Origin: an uncultured Clostridium sp.
GTDB taxonomy: Bacteria > Bacillota > Clostridia > Clostridiales > Clostridiaceae
Length of the DNA stretch: 64,000 bases
Reading direction: 5' to 3'
Assembly (NCBI GenBank): GCA_937927335.1
Contig: CALBDU010000030.1
Span: 20,030-84,029 of the forward strand
Shown piece by piece: positions 1 through 8,620 of this stretch (within the stretch, counting starts at the first letter, position 1; every line of letters begins with the position of its first letter). Made by a program: the position numbers and the translations under genes. Below the pieces are notes generated by a model. The model was not told the origin of the DNA, made no database searches, and saw nothing but the letters and a program-made list of their open reading frames with translations.

Positions 1-48
1 TTTTTCATTAGCTAAGCGGTTAGGCACTTTTTCTGAATTTGTAGTCAT
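1..48 (-). CDS. N-terminus of a DUF255/YyaL-type thioredoxin-fold protein (cut by window edge)
   Basis: Only the first 16 codons are inside the window; they read MTTNSEKVPNRLANEK. The string N-R-L-x-N-E-K is the usual opening of the DUF255 thioredoxin-domain family (YyaL, spermatogenesis-associated protein 20 type), in which it precedes S-P-Y-L-L-Q-H. An AAGAAGGTG ribosome site lies 5-6 bases before the ATG at 46-48. The family joins a thioredoxin fold to an (alpha/alpha)6 barrel and its enzymatic role is poorly defined. The call rests on a very short peptide, and the sequence beyond position 1 would settle it. Confidence 0.5.
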   Translation of the reverse strand, partial: MTTNSEKVPNRLANEK

Positions 49-720
49 ATCAGCACCTTCTTTCATTATTATATATCTAAAGGTATATTATCCCTTTGTT
101 GATTATATCTTATTCTTTTTTTGTATAATTACATCCATGTATACTCCCTTTTCTTCCATTTAACACTTACAAACAACACTGAATTTGAAGCCTTTACTAA
201 TACTTTGGCGTCTATTTACATTAAATAAATTTGAGGTGTCAAATCTCTTACATACAATTTTATACATCCTTTTTCTACCTTTAAATTATTATATATAAAA
301 CTGACTTGATTATATAATATTACTAAAATAACGGATACGCGAAAACAATTTATTCGCATGCCCGCACTTTTAGTGTTATGAATTTTGATTAACCCAGTTA
401 TATATGTTTAAAAAGAAAAAATTTCTTATACGATAACTGCAAGTTTCATCATGTCAGGATTTTTATCCGTCTATTTCCACTCTAGCCTCATCACTTCCCC
501 AGCAGTAGTATCACAACATTTGATACTTTGCAGCTTAAGTTTGCCTTTGTTACTTCTAAATCTGTATCAAAAGCTATAATTTCATTACGCTTTTTAAACT
601 ATTATCCACTATTGAGTTTCTAATCCCCAACCTAAATTTCTTTGCTTTTTCCCTTTGCATTTGTTATGATATGGTTTAAAAGATTAGTGTAAAATGCTAT
701 AAGTTTAGCTGGAGGATTTA
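49..720. other. AT-rich intergenic region, no supported gene
   Basis: About 670 bases without a convincing gene. It holds the 5' flank of the leftward gene at 1-48 and, at its right end, the GGAGG ribosome site for the gene at 721. Minus-strand reading of roughly 480-670 gives short gene-like peptides interrupted by stops and apparent frame changes, possibly a decayed gene, but no family was recognised. Confidence 0.5.
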
Positions 721-1770
721 ATGGATAATCATGAAGAAAAGCATCAACGACGAATCCGATATAAGGGTACTCACCCTAAGACCTATAAGGATAAGTATAA
801 AGAACATCAACCTGAAAAGTATGCTGATACAGTAAAAAAGGTTATGCAAAAAGGCAGTACACCTGCTGGTATGCATCGCTCTATCTGTGTTGATGAGATA
901 TTAGAATTCTTACAAATTAAACCAGGGCAAATAGGACTAGATGCAACACTTGGTTATGGTGGTCATACAAAGGAAATGCTCAAGTGTTTAGACTTCAAAG
1001 GACATTTGTATGCCATTGATGTTGATCCTATTGAATTACCACGGACACAATCCCGTTTAGAAGGATTAGGGTATGGACCAGAAATTTTGACAATCCGGCA
1101 AATGAATTTCTCAAGTATCAATCAAATCATTGCTGAATCAGGTCCATTGAATTTCATTTTGGCTGATTTGGGTGTGTCTTCTATGCAGATAGATAATCCA
1201 GAAAGAGGCTTCACTTTTAAAGCTGAAGGGCCTTTGGACCTAAGACTGAATCCCAAAAGAGGGGAATCTGCTGCAACTCGCTTAAAAACCATTTCACAAG
1301 ACAAATTGGAATGTATACTAAGAGAAAACTCAGACGAACCAAATGCCAAGGCAATCGCCAGAGGAATCACTGCTGAAATCAGAAAAGGAACCTCTATTAC
1401 AACTACTACACAGCTCCAACAGATAATAGAAAACACTTTAAAAACAATTCCAAATTACAAGAGCAATGAAGAAATTAAAAAAGCATGTCAGCGATGCTTT
1501 CAAGCACTACGAATTGATGTCAATGATGAGTTTGGAGTATTACGTAAATTTTTGGATAAGCTACCTTCCGCTTTGGCAGAAGGTGGGCGAGTTGCAATTC
1601 TTACTTTTCACTCAGGAGAAGATCGTCTAGTGAAAAAATCTTTTCAGAGCTTGTTTCGCGACGGGGTTTATAGAGAAATTGCAGATGAACCAATCCGGGC
1701 ATCAGCAAAAGAATGCAATAACAATGGCCGTGCTCGTTCTGCTAAATTGCGGTGGGCTATAAAAGCATAA
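721..1770 (+). CDS. RsmH/MraW-type 16S rRNA (cytosine-N4)-methyltransferase, stand-alone paralogue
   Basis: RsmH proteins methylate N4 of C1402 in 16S rRNA using S-adenosylmethionine. Family signatures are visible in order: M-H-R-S-I-C-V-D-E-I (about residue 51), the SAM loop G-L-D-A-T-L-G-Y-G-G-H-T (about 74-85), L-A-D-L-G-V-S-S-M-Q-I-D, G-P-L-D-L-R, Q-A-L-R-I-D-V-N-D-E and T-F-H-S-G-E-D-R-L-V-K. The start has GGAGG with good spacing. Unlike a standard RsmH, the protein has a basic N-terminal extension of about 45 residues. It is also not in a division/cell-wall cluster with ftsL or mraY, so it is probably a second copy (RsmH2-type). Its target base could differ from C1402. A terminator follows. 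Confidence 0.85.
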   Translation: MDNHEEKHQRRIRYKGTHPKTYKDKYKEHQPEKYADTVKKVMQKGSTPAGMHRSICVDEILEFLQIKPGQIGLDATLGYGGHTKEMLKCLDFKGHLYAIDVDPIELPRTQSRLEGLGYGPEILTIRQMNFSSINQIIAESGPLNFILADLGVSSMQIDNPERGFTFKAEGPLDLRLNPKRGESAATRLKTISQDKLECILRENSDEPNAKAIARGITAEIRKGTSITTTTQLQQIIENTLKTIPNYKSNEEIKKACQRCFQALRIDVNDEFGVLRKFLDKLPSALAEGGRVAILTFHSGEDRLVKKSFQSLFRDGVYREIADEPIRASAKECNNNGRARSAKLRWAIKA

Positions 1771-1804
1771 TACATCTAAAGACACTTTTTTAATCCATGA
1801 AAGA

Positions 1805-1834
1805 AGCCGAGTATTTACACTCAGCTTTTTTTTA
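1805..1834 (+). terminator. Rho-independent terminator of the RsmH-type gene
   Basis: A 9-bp stem with one mismatch (1805-1813 with 1820-1828) is followed by a run of eight T. It lies 35 bases after the stop codon at 1770. Confidence 0.8.
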
Positions 1835-2035
1835 TCTAAAATTTGTATAATTTAGAATTCCCATTATTTTATTTCCTGCACTCTTCCTACGATTTCACTG
1901 TCAAGCAATATATGACGTGTTCTTTCTTAATTCATATTGATTTTTGGAATCATTGCTTTTTTATAAAGGTAAAACCAATTAATACAGTAACTGTTTTATA
2001 TCCATTATAACTATTTTAAGATTTAATACAGAAAA

Positions 2036-3385
2036 TTAAGTGCTTATAATCTGGTCATCTTTTGCATTTGTTTTTCTTATATAAAAATATACCGGGATAC
2101 CGATAATGGTAACTCCTATCCCGAAGAGTGCATTAGTTGGGTTAGTTATAAGGGTATTTATTACAACATATACAGCTCCTACTATACCTATAATCGGTAT
2201 TATAGGGTACAATGGTACCTTATAAGTGTCCGGCTTTATCAAATCTTTGCGTTTTGTTCTCAATACGAATACCCCGGCAATGCCAAGGATGAAGAACATC
2301 CAAATTACAAATATTGCAAGGTCTGTAAGGGTATTAAAGGAACCTGATAGAGCATAGATACAAGCAAGTACACCCTCAAATAATGTTGCATTTGCTGGAG
2401 TTCCGAATTTATCACTTACTTTTCCGAAAAATCCTTCAAATATAAACAGCTTATCGGCAGCCATGGCATATGGAACCCTGCCTGCAGTGATTAGAAGTGC
2501 ACTTAAGCAGCCAATAATTGATATCAGAATACCTACTGCAACAAGAATTTCTCCGCTCTTTCCAAATAGAATGGCTGATGCGTCTGAAGCAGCTTTCTGT
2601 GATGCGGAAATACTGTCTATCGGCATAGTATTCAGTATTGCAAGGTTAACACCTAAATATGCAATGGTTACTATGCCAAGTCCCAAAATAATGGCTTTCG
2701 GGAAGTCTTTTATTGGGTTCTTCATTTCACCTGACAAGTTGGAAACTGCAACCCATCCCTCAAAAGCAAACAACACACCCATCAGAGCGGCTCCAAATCC
2801 TGCACTGGTACTCTTTTCTGTTACCATAGGAGTGAAGTCATGCACAGTTCCCATGGCAAAACCTGCTATAACGATTACAAATATAGGTATAAGCTTCGCT
2901 ATGGTACATAAAGATGAAAATTTAGTAGCGAATTTTGTTGACACCACATCTATAGCTGTTATGAATAATAGCAACGCCACTGCAAGAATCTTCTGCTGAT
3001 AATTATTAAGTGGAACAAAGGTTGTACTTTGTGTTGCGACAATAACAGCTAAAGCTGCACATAAACCTGGATAGTACACAAGCACCTGCACCCACCCTAG
3101 TAGGAAGGCTATTTGCTTACCATAAAGCTCCCTTAGATACGTGAATAGCCCACCTGTTTTAGGAATGGCCGCGCCGATTTCCGAAATACTCAGCGCTCCG
3201 CATATAGTAAGTATTGCTCCTACTATCCAAACTATTATTCCCATGCCTGGTGCTCCTGCATTTTTGAATACTGAGGCAGGCTTAAAAAACACACCGCTTC
3301 CTATTACTATACCTACAACCAGAAGTGTTGCCTGTAGGAGACTTATTTCTTTTTTCAATTGATTACTTTCATTACTTTTGTTCAT
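2036..3385 (-). CDS. APC-superfamily amino acid permease (LAT/SteT-like)
   Basis: 449 residues with about 12 hydrophobic segments. The first segment carries the APC signature V-G-I-V-I-G-S-G-V-F-F-K-P, and P-K-T-G-G-L-F-T-Y-L-R-E-L-Y-G follows near residue 75, as in the L-amino-acid transporter family that includes serine/threonine exchanger SteT. It should move amino acids across the cytoplasmic membrane by exchange or symport; substrate is not predictable. The start has GGAG 6 bases upstream. The promoter (3513-3541) and an operator are almost identical to those before the oxoamine synthase gene at 7585, so this permease probably belongs to the regulon of the MocR protein encoded next door. 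A paralogue lies at 32621-33937. Confidence 0.88.
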   Translation of the reverse strand: MNKSNESNQLKKEISLLQATLLVVGIVIGSGVFFKPASVFKNAGAPGMGIIVWIVGAILTICGALSISEIGAAIPKTGGLFTYLRELYGKQIAFLLGWVQVLVYYPGLCAALAVIVATQSTTFVPLNNYQQKILAVALLLFITAIDVVSTKFATKFSSLCTIAKLIPIFVIVIAGFAMGTVHDFTPMVTEKSTSAGFGAALMGVLFAFEGWVAVSNLSGEMKNPIKDFPKAIILGLGIVTIAYLGVNLAILNTMPIDSISASQKAASDASAILFGKSGEILVAVGILISIIGCLSALLITAGRVPYAMAADKLFIFEGFFGKVSDKFGTPANATLFEGVLACIYALSGSFNTLTDLAIFVIWMFFILGIAGVFVLRTKRKDLIKPDTYKVPLYPIIPIIGIVGAVYVVINTLITNPTNALFGIGVTIIGIPVYFYIRKTNAKDDQIIST

Positions 3386-3512
3386 AATTTTCTCCTATCA
3401 TATATAATTTTCTTATTATAAAAATTTATCCAAAGAAGCTTTCTCAGTTAAGTTACATAGAATTATACCTCCTTTCAACTCAAGGGCCCTATCTCCTTAA
3501 TCGTATATTTTA

Positions 3513-3572
3513 ACTATACTTGCGCTGAAAGCTTTGTTTAACATCCAATATTAAAATATAAATACCATCCAC
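3513..3572 (-). promoter_or_regulatory. Promoter and putative MocR operator of the APC permease
   Basis: Read on the minus strand: GTGGATGGT (3572-3564), 14 bases, ATTGGATGTT (3549-3540), then a promoter with -35 TTAAAC (3541-3536), 17 bases, -10 TATAGT (3518-3513). The two GGATG(G/T)T half-sites are direct repeats. The same arrangement, with the same spacing and the GCAAGTATA block, recurs at 7623-7682. Direct-repeat operators just upstream of or overlapping the promoter are usual for MocR regulators such as GabR and PdxR. That the neighbouring MocR protein binds here is inferred. Confidence 0.7.
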
Positions 3573-3601
3573 CTTTGCATAAAATTCAAAAGATCATATA
3601 C

Positions 3602-3638
3602 TAAAAAAGGCAATCCTCACTTTTAAATGAGAATTGCC
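3602..3638 (-). terminator. Terminator downstream of the MocR regulator gene
   Basis: An 11-bp stem with one mismatch (3609-3619 with 3628-3638), followed on the minus strand by six T. It separates the regulator gene from the permease promoter. Confidence 0.8.
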
Positions 3639-3724
3639 GATATTAATAATTTTTTATTATGTTTACACTATATACTAACATATTTTTATATTAAACTGAC
3701 TATACCTATATAAAAATCATGCCT

Positions 3725-5188
3725 CTACATCAATTCGTAAATTGCTTTTACTAACTGAGCAGTGCCTTCCTTTATTTGTTCAAGACGTGGATATGTGTAA
3801 TTCAGTCTTATATAAGAAATGTCAGAGTAATTATTTGGATAACATATTTCCCCAGGAACATAGATTATGTTTCTTTCAAACATCTTCGTCATAAGACGGG
3901 TACTATTGATACTGGGTGGTAAACGGCACCAAAGGTTTAAGCCTCCCTTTGGTTTTTGAAGCTGAAGCCCTAACTCCCTTGCTGCATCAAGGTGTTTGAT
4001 CATCAGATCCCGTCTCATGGCGTAATTTTTCTGAACTAACGCTAAGTGTTCCTGATAGAGTCCTTTCTCTACAAATCTATTAATAATCCATTGGCTGTAT
4101 GTATTTATATGTAAACCTGTCACTTGCTTTAAATAAACAAATGACTTTCTCAACTCTTTAGGTATTGTCATCCACCCTACACTTAACCCGGCTGACAAAA
4201 CCTTAGAAAATGTACCCACATAAATAACATAGCCGTTTGTATCCAATGTTTTTAAAGATGGTAAATTAGTCTCTTCATATGATAATTCTCCATATGCGTC
4301 ATCTTCAATAATAGGCAACTGATAATATTGTGCAAGCTCCATTAATTCATAACGTCGTTCTAAGCTCATAGAAATGCCAGTTGGGTTATGAAAATTGGGA
4401 ATAGTGTATAGAAACTTCGGTTTATATCTGGTAAGAATCATCTTTAGAATATCAGTACGAATGCCCTGTTTATCCACCGGTACTCCAAGAATATTCACTC
4501 CAGCGGATTTGAACAGCTGCAAAGTTCCATAAAATGTTGGTTCTTCAACAAGTATTAAATCATTGGGCTTAGTCAATACACGGCAGCAATAATCAATGGC
4601 TTGTTGAGCACTTGAAAACAACATAACGTCCTTAGCTAAAACATTTATGTTCCTTTTTCCCATAAGTTCACAAATGCTTTCCCTAAGAGGATGGTAGCCA
4701 TCAACATTACTTAAATTTACTAGCTGTTTCGGTGCTATATCCACTAATTCCTGATGTATTTCTGCAATTTCTTTGAACGGAAACATATCTGGATCAGGTA
4801 GATTTGCCGCAAAAGAAATTATTTCATTATTATTGGATAATTCGATTATATTATTAATAAAAAAATCATCATTTGAATAATTTTTGTAGTCGAATAACAA
4901 AGTCCATGCTGGAGGCTTATTGGAATCGCCTGTCATCTTCTTCATCCTGCAGTTGTATATAACCTTAGTTCCTTTACCCACATGGGAAGAGATTAAATGG
5001 TCTGCCTTTAATTCCTCATAGGCTACTACAACTGTAGTGCGATTAATACCTAAAGACTTTGCGAGAAACCGTTCAGATGGCAGAACATATCCTTCTGGTA
5101 AAGTTCCAGAATATATCATATCGCTAACCTGATCCTTAATCTGCTTGTATAAAGGAGCATTCAGACTCTTATCCAGGATAATATTCAC
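3725..5188 (-). CDS. MocR/PdxR-family transcriptional regulator (GntR wHTH fused to an aminotransferase fold)
   Basis: Residues 1-75 are a GntR winged helix (P-L-Y-K-Q-I-K-D-Q-V, L-P-S-E-R-F-L-A-K-S-L-G-I-N-R-T-T-V). Residues from about 110 to the end are a fold-type I aminotransferase domain with P-N-F-H-N-P-T-G, E-D-D-A-Y-G-E-L and the PLP-lysine motif G-T-F-S-K-V-L-S-A-G. Members bind PLP and an amino-acid effector, and regulate uptake or catabolic genes rather than catalysing transamination. The start is GTG at 5188 behind GGGGGGAG. The gene follows the M20 gene by 93 bases and may be read in the same transcript as the oxoamine synthase and M20 genes. The duplicated operators at 3540-3572 and 7650-7682 are its likely sites; the effector is unknown. 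Confidence 0.9.
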   Translation of the reverse strand: MNIILDKSLNAPLYKQIKDQVSDMIYSGTLPEGYVLPSERFLAKSLGINRTTVVVAYEELKADHLISSHVGKGTKVIYNCRMKKMTGDSNKPPAWTLLFDYKNYSNDDFFINNIIELSNNNEIISFAANLPDPDMFPFKEIAEIHQELVDIAPKQLVNLSNVDGYHPLRESICELMGKRNINVLAKDVMLFSSAQQAIDYCCRVLTKPNDLILVEEPTFYGTLQLFKSAGVNILGVPVDKQGIRTDILKMILTRYKPKFLYTIPNFHNPTGISMSLERRYELMELAQYYQLPIIEDDAYGELSYEETNLPSLKTLDTNGYVIYVGTFSKVLSAGLSVGWMTIPKELRKSFVYLKQVTGLHINTYSQWIINRFVEKGLYQEHLALVQKNYAMRRDLMIKHLDAARELGLQLQKPKGGLNLWCRLPPSINSTRLMTKMFERNIIYVPGEICYPNNYSDISYIRLNYTYPRLEQIKEGTAQLVKAIYELM

Positions 5189-5281
5189 ATTTACTCCCCC
5201 CTTCTTTGAACATCAATTGTTATATACTTTTGAAAAGAAGCTCTCAATACTAAGGATTGCCATAAATATATTATGTCAGTA

Positions 5282-6448
5282 TTAGTATTTTAACACTATT
5301 TCGCAAAGAGCCTTTACACCAGTCTCAAGTGTGTCATCGTTAAAGATATATTTAGGGTCATGTATTGGAACAATGGGCTCCCCTTCTTTGTCTTTTCCTA
5401 AAAATATAAACAGACCTGCAATTTCCTGCTGAAAAAGTGCAAATTCTTCACAACCCATTTCAGATGTTACATCATCCGTTACCATCCCTGACTTAAATGA
5501 ATCCTTTAAGATACTGGTAACCTTGTCTGCAAATACTTTATCATTATTTGCAGGAGGCATGATCCTGTCATATGTCAACTTATAGGTTGCTCTTGCTGAT
5601 TGCGTAATTCCATTAACAACTTCCTCCAGGCGTTTTGCAATAAAGTCCCTGATATCCTGATGGTATGCTCTCACTGTTCCATCTATAATTACCTTTTCCG
5701 GTATTATATTTACTGCAGTTCCTCCACAAATCTTTCCAATGGTAATAAGCGCAGGTTTTACTGGGTCTACTTCCCTGCTTATTATATTTTGAATGGCAGA
5801 AATTACATCTGCAGCTACAACAATTGGGTCTACAGCCATATGTGGCCAAGCACCATGTCCAGGTTTACCTATTATTTCTAAATGAAAAACATCACTGGAT
5901 GCCATAACAGGACCTGACTTGACTCCAATAATACTTTCTTTAAGGCCATGCCAGTTGTGTATATGGACAATAGCATCAACATTAGGGTCTTTTAGTACAC
6001 CCGCCTTAATCATTACAGCTGAACCACCGGTTTCCTCTTCTGAAGGCTGAAAAATAAACTTAACATTACCTTTAAGCTCGTCCTTATACTGAGACAAGAT
6101 TTTAGCTGCTCCCAAAGCAATAGTCATATTGCCGTCATGCCCACAACCGTGGAAAACCCCCTTGTTTTCAGATGCATAGTCAACCCCAGAGCATTCATCC
6201 ATTGCCAATGCATCTAAACAAGCCCTTATACCTATTGTTGGTCCTTCAAGCTTCCCTCTAAGAAGACCTACAACACCTGTTGCGCCAACATCGGTCTGAA
6301 CTTCAAAATCCAGGTCTTTCATATATTCTGCAACTTTTTCTGCTGTTCTGAATTCCTTAAATCCCACTTCCGGATAACGATGAAAATCTTTCCTAATAGA
6401 TACAAGTTCATCTTTAATTTCAGCTATTTTCTGATCCAAATTGCTCAC
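5282..6448 (-). CDS. M20D-type metal-dependent amidohydrolase (N-acyl amino acid hydrolase-like), variant motif
   Basis: 388 residues, full length for M20D hydrolases (hippurate hydrolase, IAA-amino acid hydrolase), which release an amino acid from an N-acyl conjugate in the cytoplasm. Metal-site elements are visible: H-G-C-G-H-D at 100-105, E-E-E at 137-139, H-I-H-N-W-H near 165 and a C-terminal P-I-H-D-P-K-Y. Two usually conserved stretches differ. The R-A-D-M-D-A-L-P block reads R-A-C-L-D-A-L-A, and C-G-H-D-A-H reads C-G-H-D-G-N. The enzyme may therefore have an unusual substrate. The start is GTG behind GGAGG at 8-base spacing. It lies 18 bases after the oxoamine synthase gene, so the two are very probably co-transcribed. 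Confidence 0.85.
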   Translation of the reverse strand: MSNLDQKIAEIKDELVSIRKDFHRYPEVGFKEFRTAEKVAEYMKDLDFEVQTDVGATGVVGLLRGKLEGPTIGIRACLDALAMDECSGVDYASENKGVFHGCGHDGNMTIALGAAKILSQYKDELKGNVKFIFQPSEEETGGSAVMIKAGVLKDPNVDAIVHIHNWHGLKESIIGVKSGPVMASSDVFHLEIIGKPGHGAWPHMAVDPIVVAADVISAIQNIISREVDPVKPALITIGKICGGTAVNIIPEKVIIDGTVRAYHQDIRDFIAKRLEEVVNGITQSARATYKLTYDRIMPPANNDKVFADKVTSILKDSFKSGMVTDDVTSEMGCEEFALFQQEIAGLFIFLGKDKEGEPIVPIHDPKYIFNDDTLETGVKALCEIVLKY

Positions 6449-6466
6449 GATATATTCCTCCTTATT

Positions 6467-7585
6467 TTATATTACCTTTAATTCCTTGCCTACTTTTTTA
6501 AATACATCAATTGTCTTGTCCAAATCTTTCATTTCATGATTAGCGGACAAGATTACTCTTAGCCTTGCTTTACCTTTTGGTACCAGTGGAAATAAAATTG
6601 CATGCGCGAATACTCCTTCCACATACGCTTTTTGGCTAAATTGCTTTGCCAATTCTTCATCACCAACAAGAAGCGGTATTATTGGAGTTTTACTATTTCC
6701 AATATTAAAACCTAGGTTTGCCAATCGTGATGCAAAATATTCCCTATTGTCCCAAAGCTTTTTAACTCTGCTGTCATCAGCTGAAAGAAGTTCCACAGCC
6801 TTTATTAGAGCGGCTGCCATAGATGGTGGTAATGGAGACGATGTGAAAATGAATGAACGTGCTTTTTGCTTTATGGATTCAATCGTTGATCTGCGGCCTG
6901 CTGCAAATCCGCCTACCACACCAAAAGCCTTTGAAAGTGAGCCTGTTTCAATAATTTCGCAGCCTATATCTCCTTCAAGTCCATAGTATGAAACTGTACC
7001 TTTGCCAAAGCTTCCCATAACACCATCACCATGAGCATCATCAACCAATATACTTGCACCATACCGTTTTGCTAGTGTTACGATTTCAGGAAGCGGTGCC
7101 AAATCACCGTCCATACTGAACACCGCATCTGTAGCAATCAACTTTTTACCTGCAGTTGATGTTTTCAATAACTCTTCCAATGAACTCATGTCCTGGTGCT
7201 TGTATACCTTTCTTTCCGCGCCAGCCAGACGAGCACCATCTATAATACTTGCATGATTCAGCTCATCACTGAAAATGGCATCTCCCTTTCCGACCATAGC
7301 AGGTATAACTCCTATATTAGCTGCCAGTCCTGAATTGAATGTAATTGCTGCTTCAACGCCTTTAAACTGGGCTAGTTTAATCTCCAATTCATTATTTAAT
7401 TCATTGCTGTATATTGTACGCCCTGCTCCTGGGCCCACCCCATATTGATCCAATGCCTGTTTTGCTGCAGTTATGAGTTCCGCAGAATTTGCTAATCCTA
7501 GATAGTTAATTGCTGCCATATTTATTACCTCAGCACCATCAAGGTTAACTTTGCCTCCTTGTGGACTTTTTAACGTCCTAACCAT
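6467..7585 (-). CDS. Alpha-oxoamine synthase family enzyme (2-amino-3-ketobutyrate CoA ligase / AONS-like)
   Basis: PLP enzymes of this family condense an amino acid with an acyl-CoA, with decarboxylation when the product requires it, to give an alpha-amino ketone; KBL does the reverse step in threonine breakdown. Visible: N-Y-L-G-L-A (27-32), D-E-L-N-H-A-S with H111, V-D-D-A-H-G-D-G (181-188) and the PLP lysine K219 in T-G-S-L-S-K-A. At 372 residues it lacks about 25 N-terminal residues of usual KBLs, beginning at S-P-Q-G. The glycine-rich loop G-P-G-A-G-R-T-I-Y-S is not the classical KBL version. No threonine dehydrogenase is nearby, so a threonine role is not supported by context. Its promoter carries the operator shared with the APC permease. 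Confidence 0.85.
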   Translation of the reverse strand: MVRTLKSPQGGKVNLDGAEVINMAAINYLGLANSAELITAAKQALDQYGVGPGAGRTIYSNELNNELEIKLAQFKGVEAAITFNSGLAANIGVIPAMVGKGDAIFSDELNHASIIDGARLAGAERKVYKHQDMSSLEELLKTSTAGKKLIATDAVFSMDGDLAPLPEIVTLAKRYGASILVDDAHGDGVMGSFGKGTVSYYGLEGDIGCEIIETGSLSKAFGVVGGFAAGRRSTIESIKQKARSFIFTSSPLPPSMAAALIKAVELLSADDSRVKKLWDNREYFASRLANLGFNIGNSKTPIIPLLVGDEELAKQFSQKAYVEGVFAHAILFPLVPKGKARLRVILSANHEMKDLDKTIDVFKKVGKELKVI

Positions 7586-7622
7586 TCTATCCTCTCCTCA
7601 TTTTTAAACTTTTTACATTTAA

Positions 7623-7682
7623 AGTATACTTGCAGAGAAGACACTCTTTAACATCCAATGGTAAAATACTTTAACCATCCAC
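7623..7682 (-). promoter_or_regulatory. Promoter and putative MocR operator of the oxoamine synthase-M20 operon
   Basis: Read on the minus strand: GTGGATGGT (7682-7674), 14 bases, ATTGGATGTT (7659-7650), -35 TTAAAG (7651-7646), 17 bases, -10 TATACT (7628-7623). It matches the permease promoter at 3513-3572 in both half-sites, in every spacing and in the GCAAGTATA block around the -10. The spacer sequences differ, which points to selection rather than recent duplication. Confidence 0.7.
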
Positions 7683-7725
7683 TTATTTATATCTTAATAT
7701 AGATTTATAAACCTGTCTAAATAAT

Positions 7726-7758
7726 AAAAATCATTTGTAGGTTATACAAATGATTTTT
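7726..7758. terminator. Bidirectional terminator hairpin
   Basis: A perfect 14-bp stem (7726-7739 with 7745-7758) with a 5-base loop, ending in A5/T5 on either strand. It lies downstream of the leftward HAD and aminotransferase genes and just before the oxoamine synthase promoter, insulating the two transcription units. Confidence 0.8.
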
Positions 7759-7911
7759 GAATCGTTAGTTATATATAAATTGCAGTGTTTAGCTGACGTG
7801 ACATCAATGGTTGAATAGCCGATGGATTGGAATATAGCATGTGCCTTAATTATTTATCTTCAATTTTAAAAATCCTTAACACCATTATCCTAATGCATCA
7901 AATTCTTAAAA

Positions 7912-8475
7912 CTACAGCAATAACTTTTCAACTTCTTTCCAGTCAAAACACCTTTGGCCTGTCCAATTTTTATTCCACTCATATTGCTTGCCAAAACATA
8001 TTTTAAATCCAGCGTTGCTGCTAAAAAGATTTTCTGCATGATCATCGATAAATATTGCTTCCTCCATATTAATAATACTCTTGTCAGTCTTTATTCCATG
8101 AACTCCCACAACATTAGAAATTAAAATAACATTATTTATAAAGGGTAAATTATTGCTAATCCATTTTGACTTATAAGATATGTTATCCAAAGTTCCAATT
8201 GAACATATTGCCAACTCGTATTTACTCCCCAGTCTTTCAATAACCTCTTTGGCATAAGGCATCAATTCCAGGTATCTAAAAAACTTTTCGCTTGAAAATA
8301 TAATTTCTTGATGTTCTATCAAATCACATTGATCCTTAAGATCATATCTATTAACTTTATTATAGTCAGCTTTTTTATATCCATTTTGTTCTTTATAAAG
8401 AAGATTGTATACATTACAATATGTTTTAACTGAATCTGCAATAGTGCAATCAAAATCTAGAAAAATTTTATTCAT
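7912..8475 (-). CDS. HAD-superfamily hydrolase (5'(3')-deoxyribonucleotidase-like)
   Basis: 187 residues with the HAD motif I F-L-D-F-D-C-T at residues 5-11, whose first Asp is the nucleophile and second the acid/base. S-I-G-T-L stands for motif II, and a C-terminal F-I-D-D-H-A-E-N is motif IV. Length and the D-F-D-x-T-I form resemble the small NT5C-type nucleotidases, but the substrate cannot be read. The ribosome site is weak and the gene stands 145 bases after the aminotransferase gene, so it may be an independent or poorly translated member of that unit. A strong terminator follows. Confidence 0.7.
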   Translation of the reverse strand: MNKIFLDFDCTIADSVKTYCNVYNLLYKEQNGYKKADYNKVNRYDLKDQCDLIEHQEIIFSSEKFFRYLELMPYAKEVIERLGSKYELAICSIGTLDNISYKSKWISNNLPFINNVILISNVVGVHGIKTDKSIINMEEAIFIDDHAENLFSSNAGFKICFGKQYEWNKNWTGQRCFDWKEVEKLLL

Positions 8476-8620
8476 TGGTTCTTCTCAGCCTTTCAAAGAT
8501 AATATTGATAAAACTATTTTAAATCTTGATTTGTAAATTCGCAAGCAACAAATTCATTTTTACCACCACGCAAATTGATAACTATTTTAATTCACACCAT
8601 CTGTATACAACTACATCTTT

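Noticed and set aside
480..670. Possible decayed gene on the minus strand with gene-like peptide fragments
   Set aside because: Fragments are short, need frame changes to join and match no family I can name; chance cannot be excluded.
5600..5881. Open frames on both strands overlapping the M20 gene
   Set aside because: Sense-frame motifs identify the M20 enzyme; the others are low-complexity shadows without starts.
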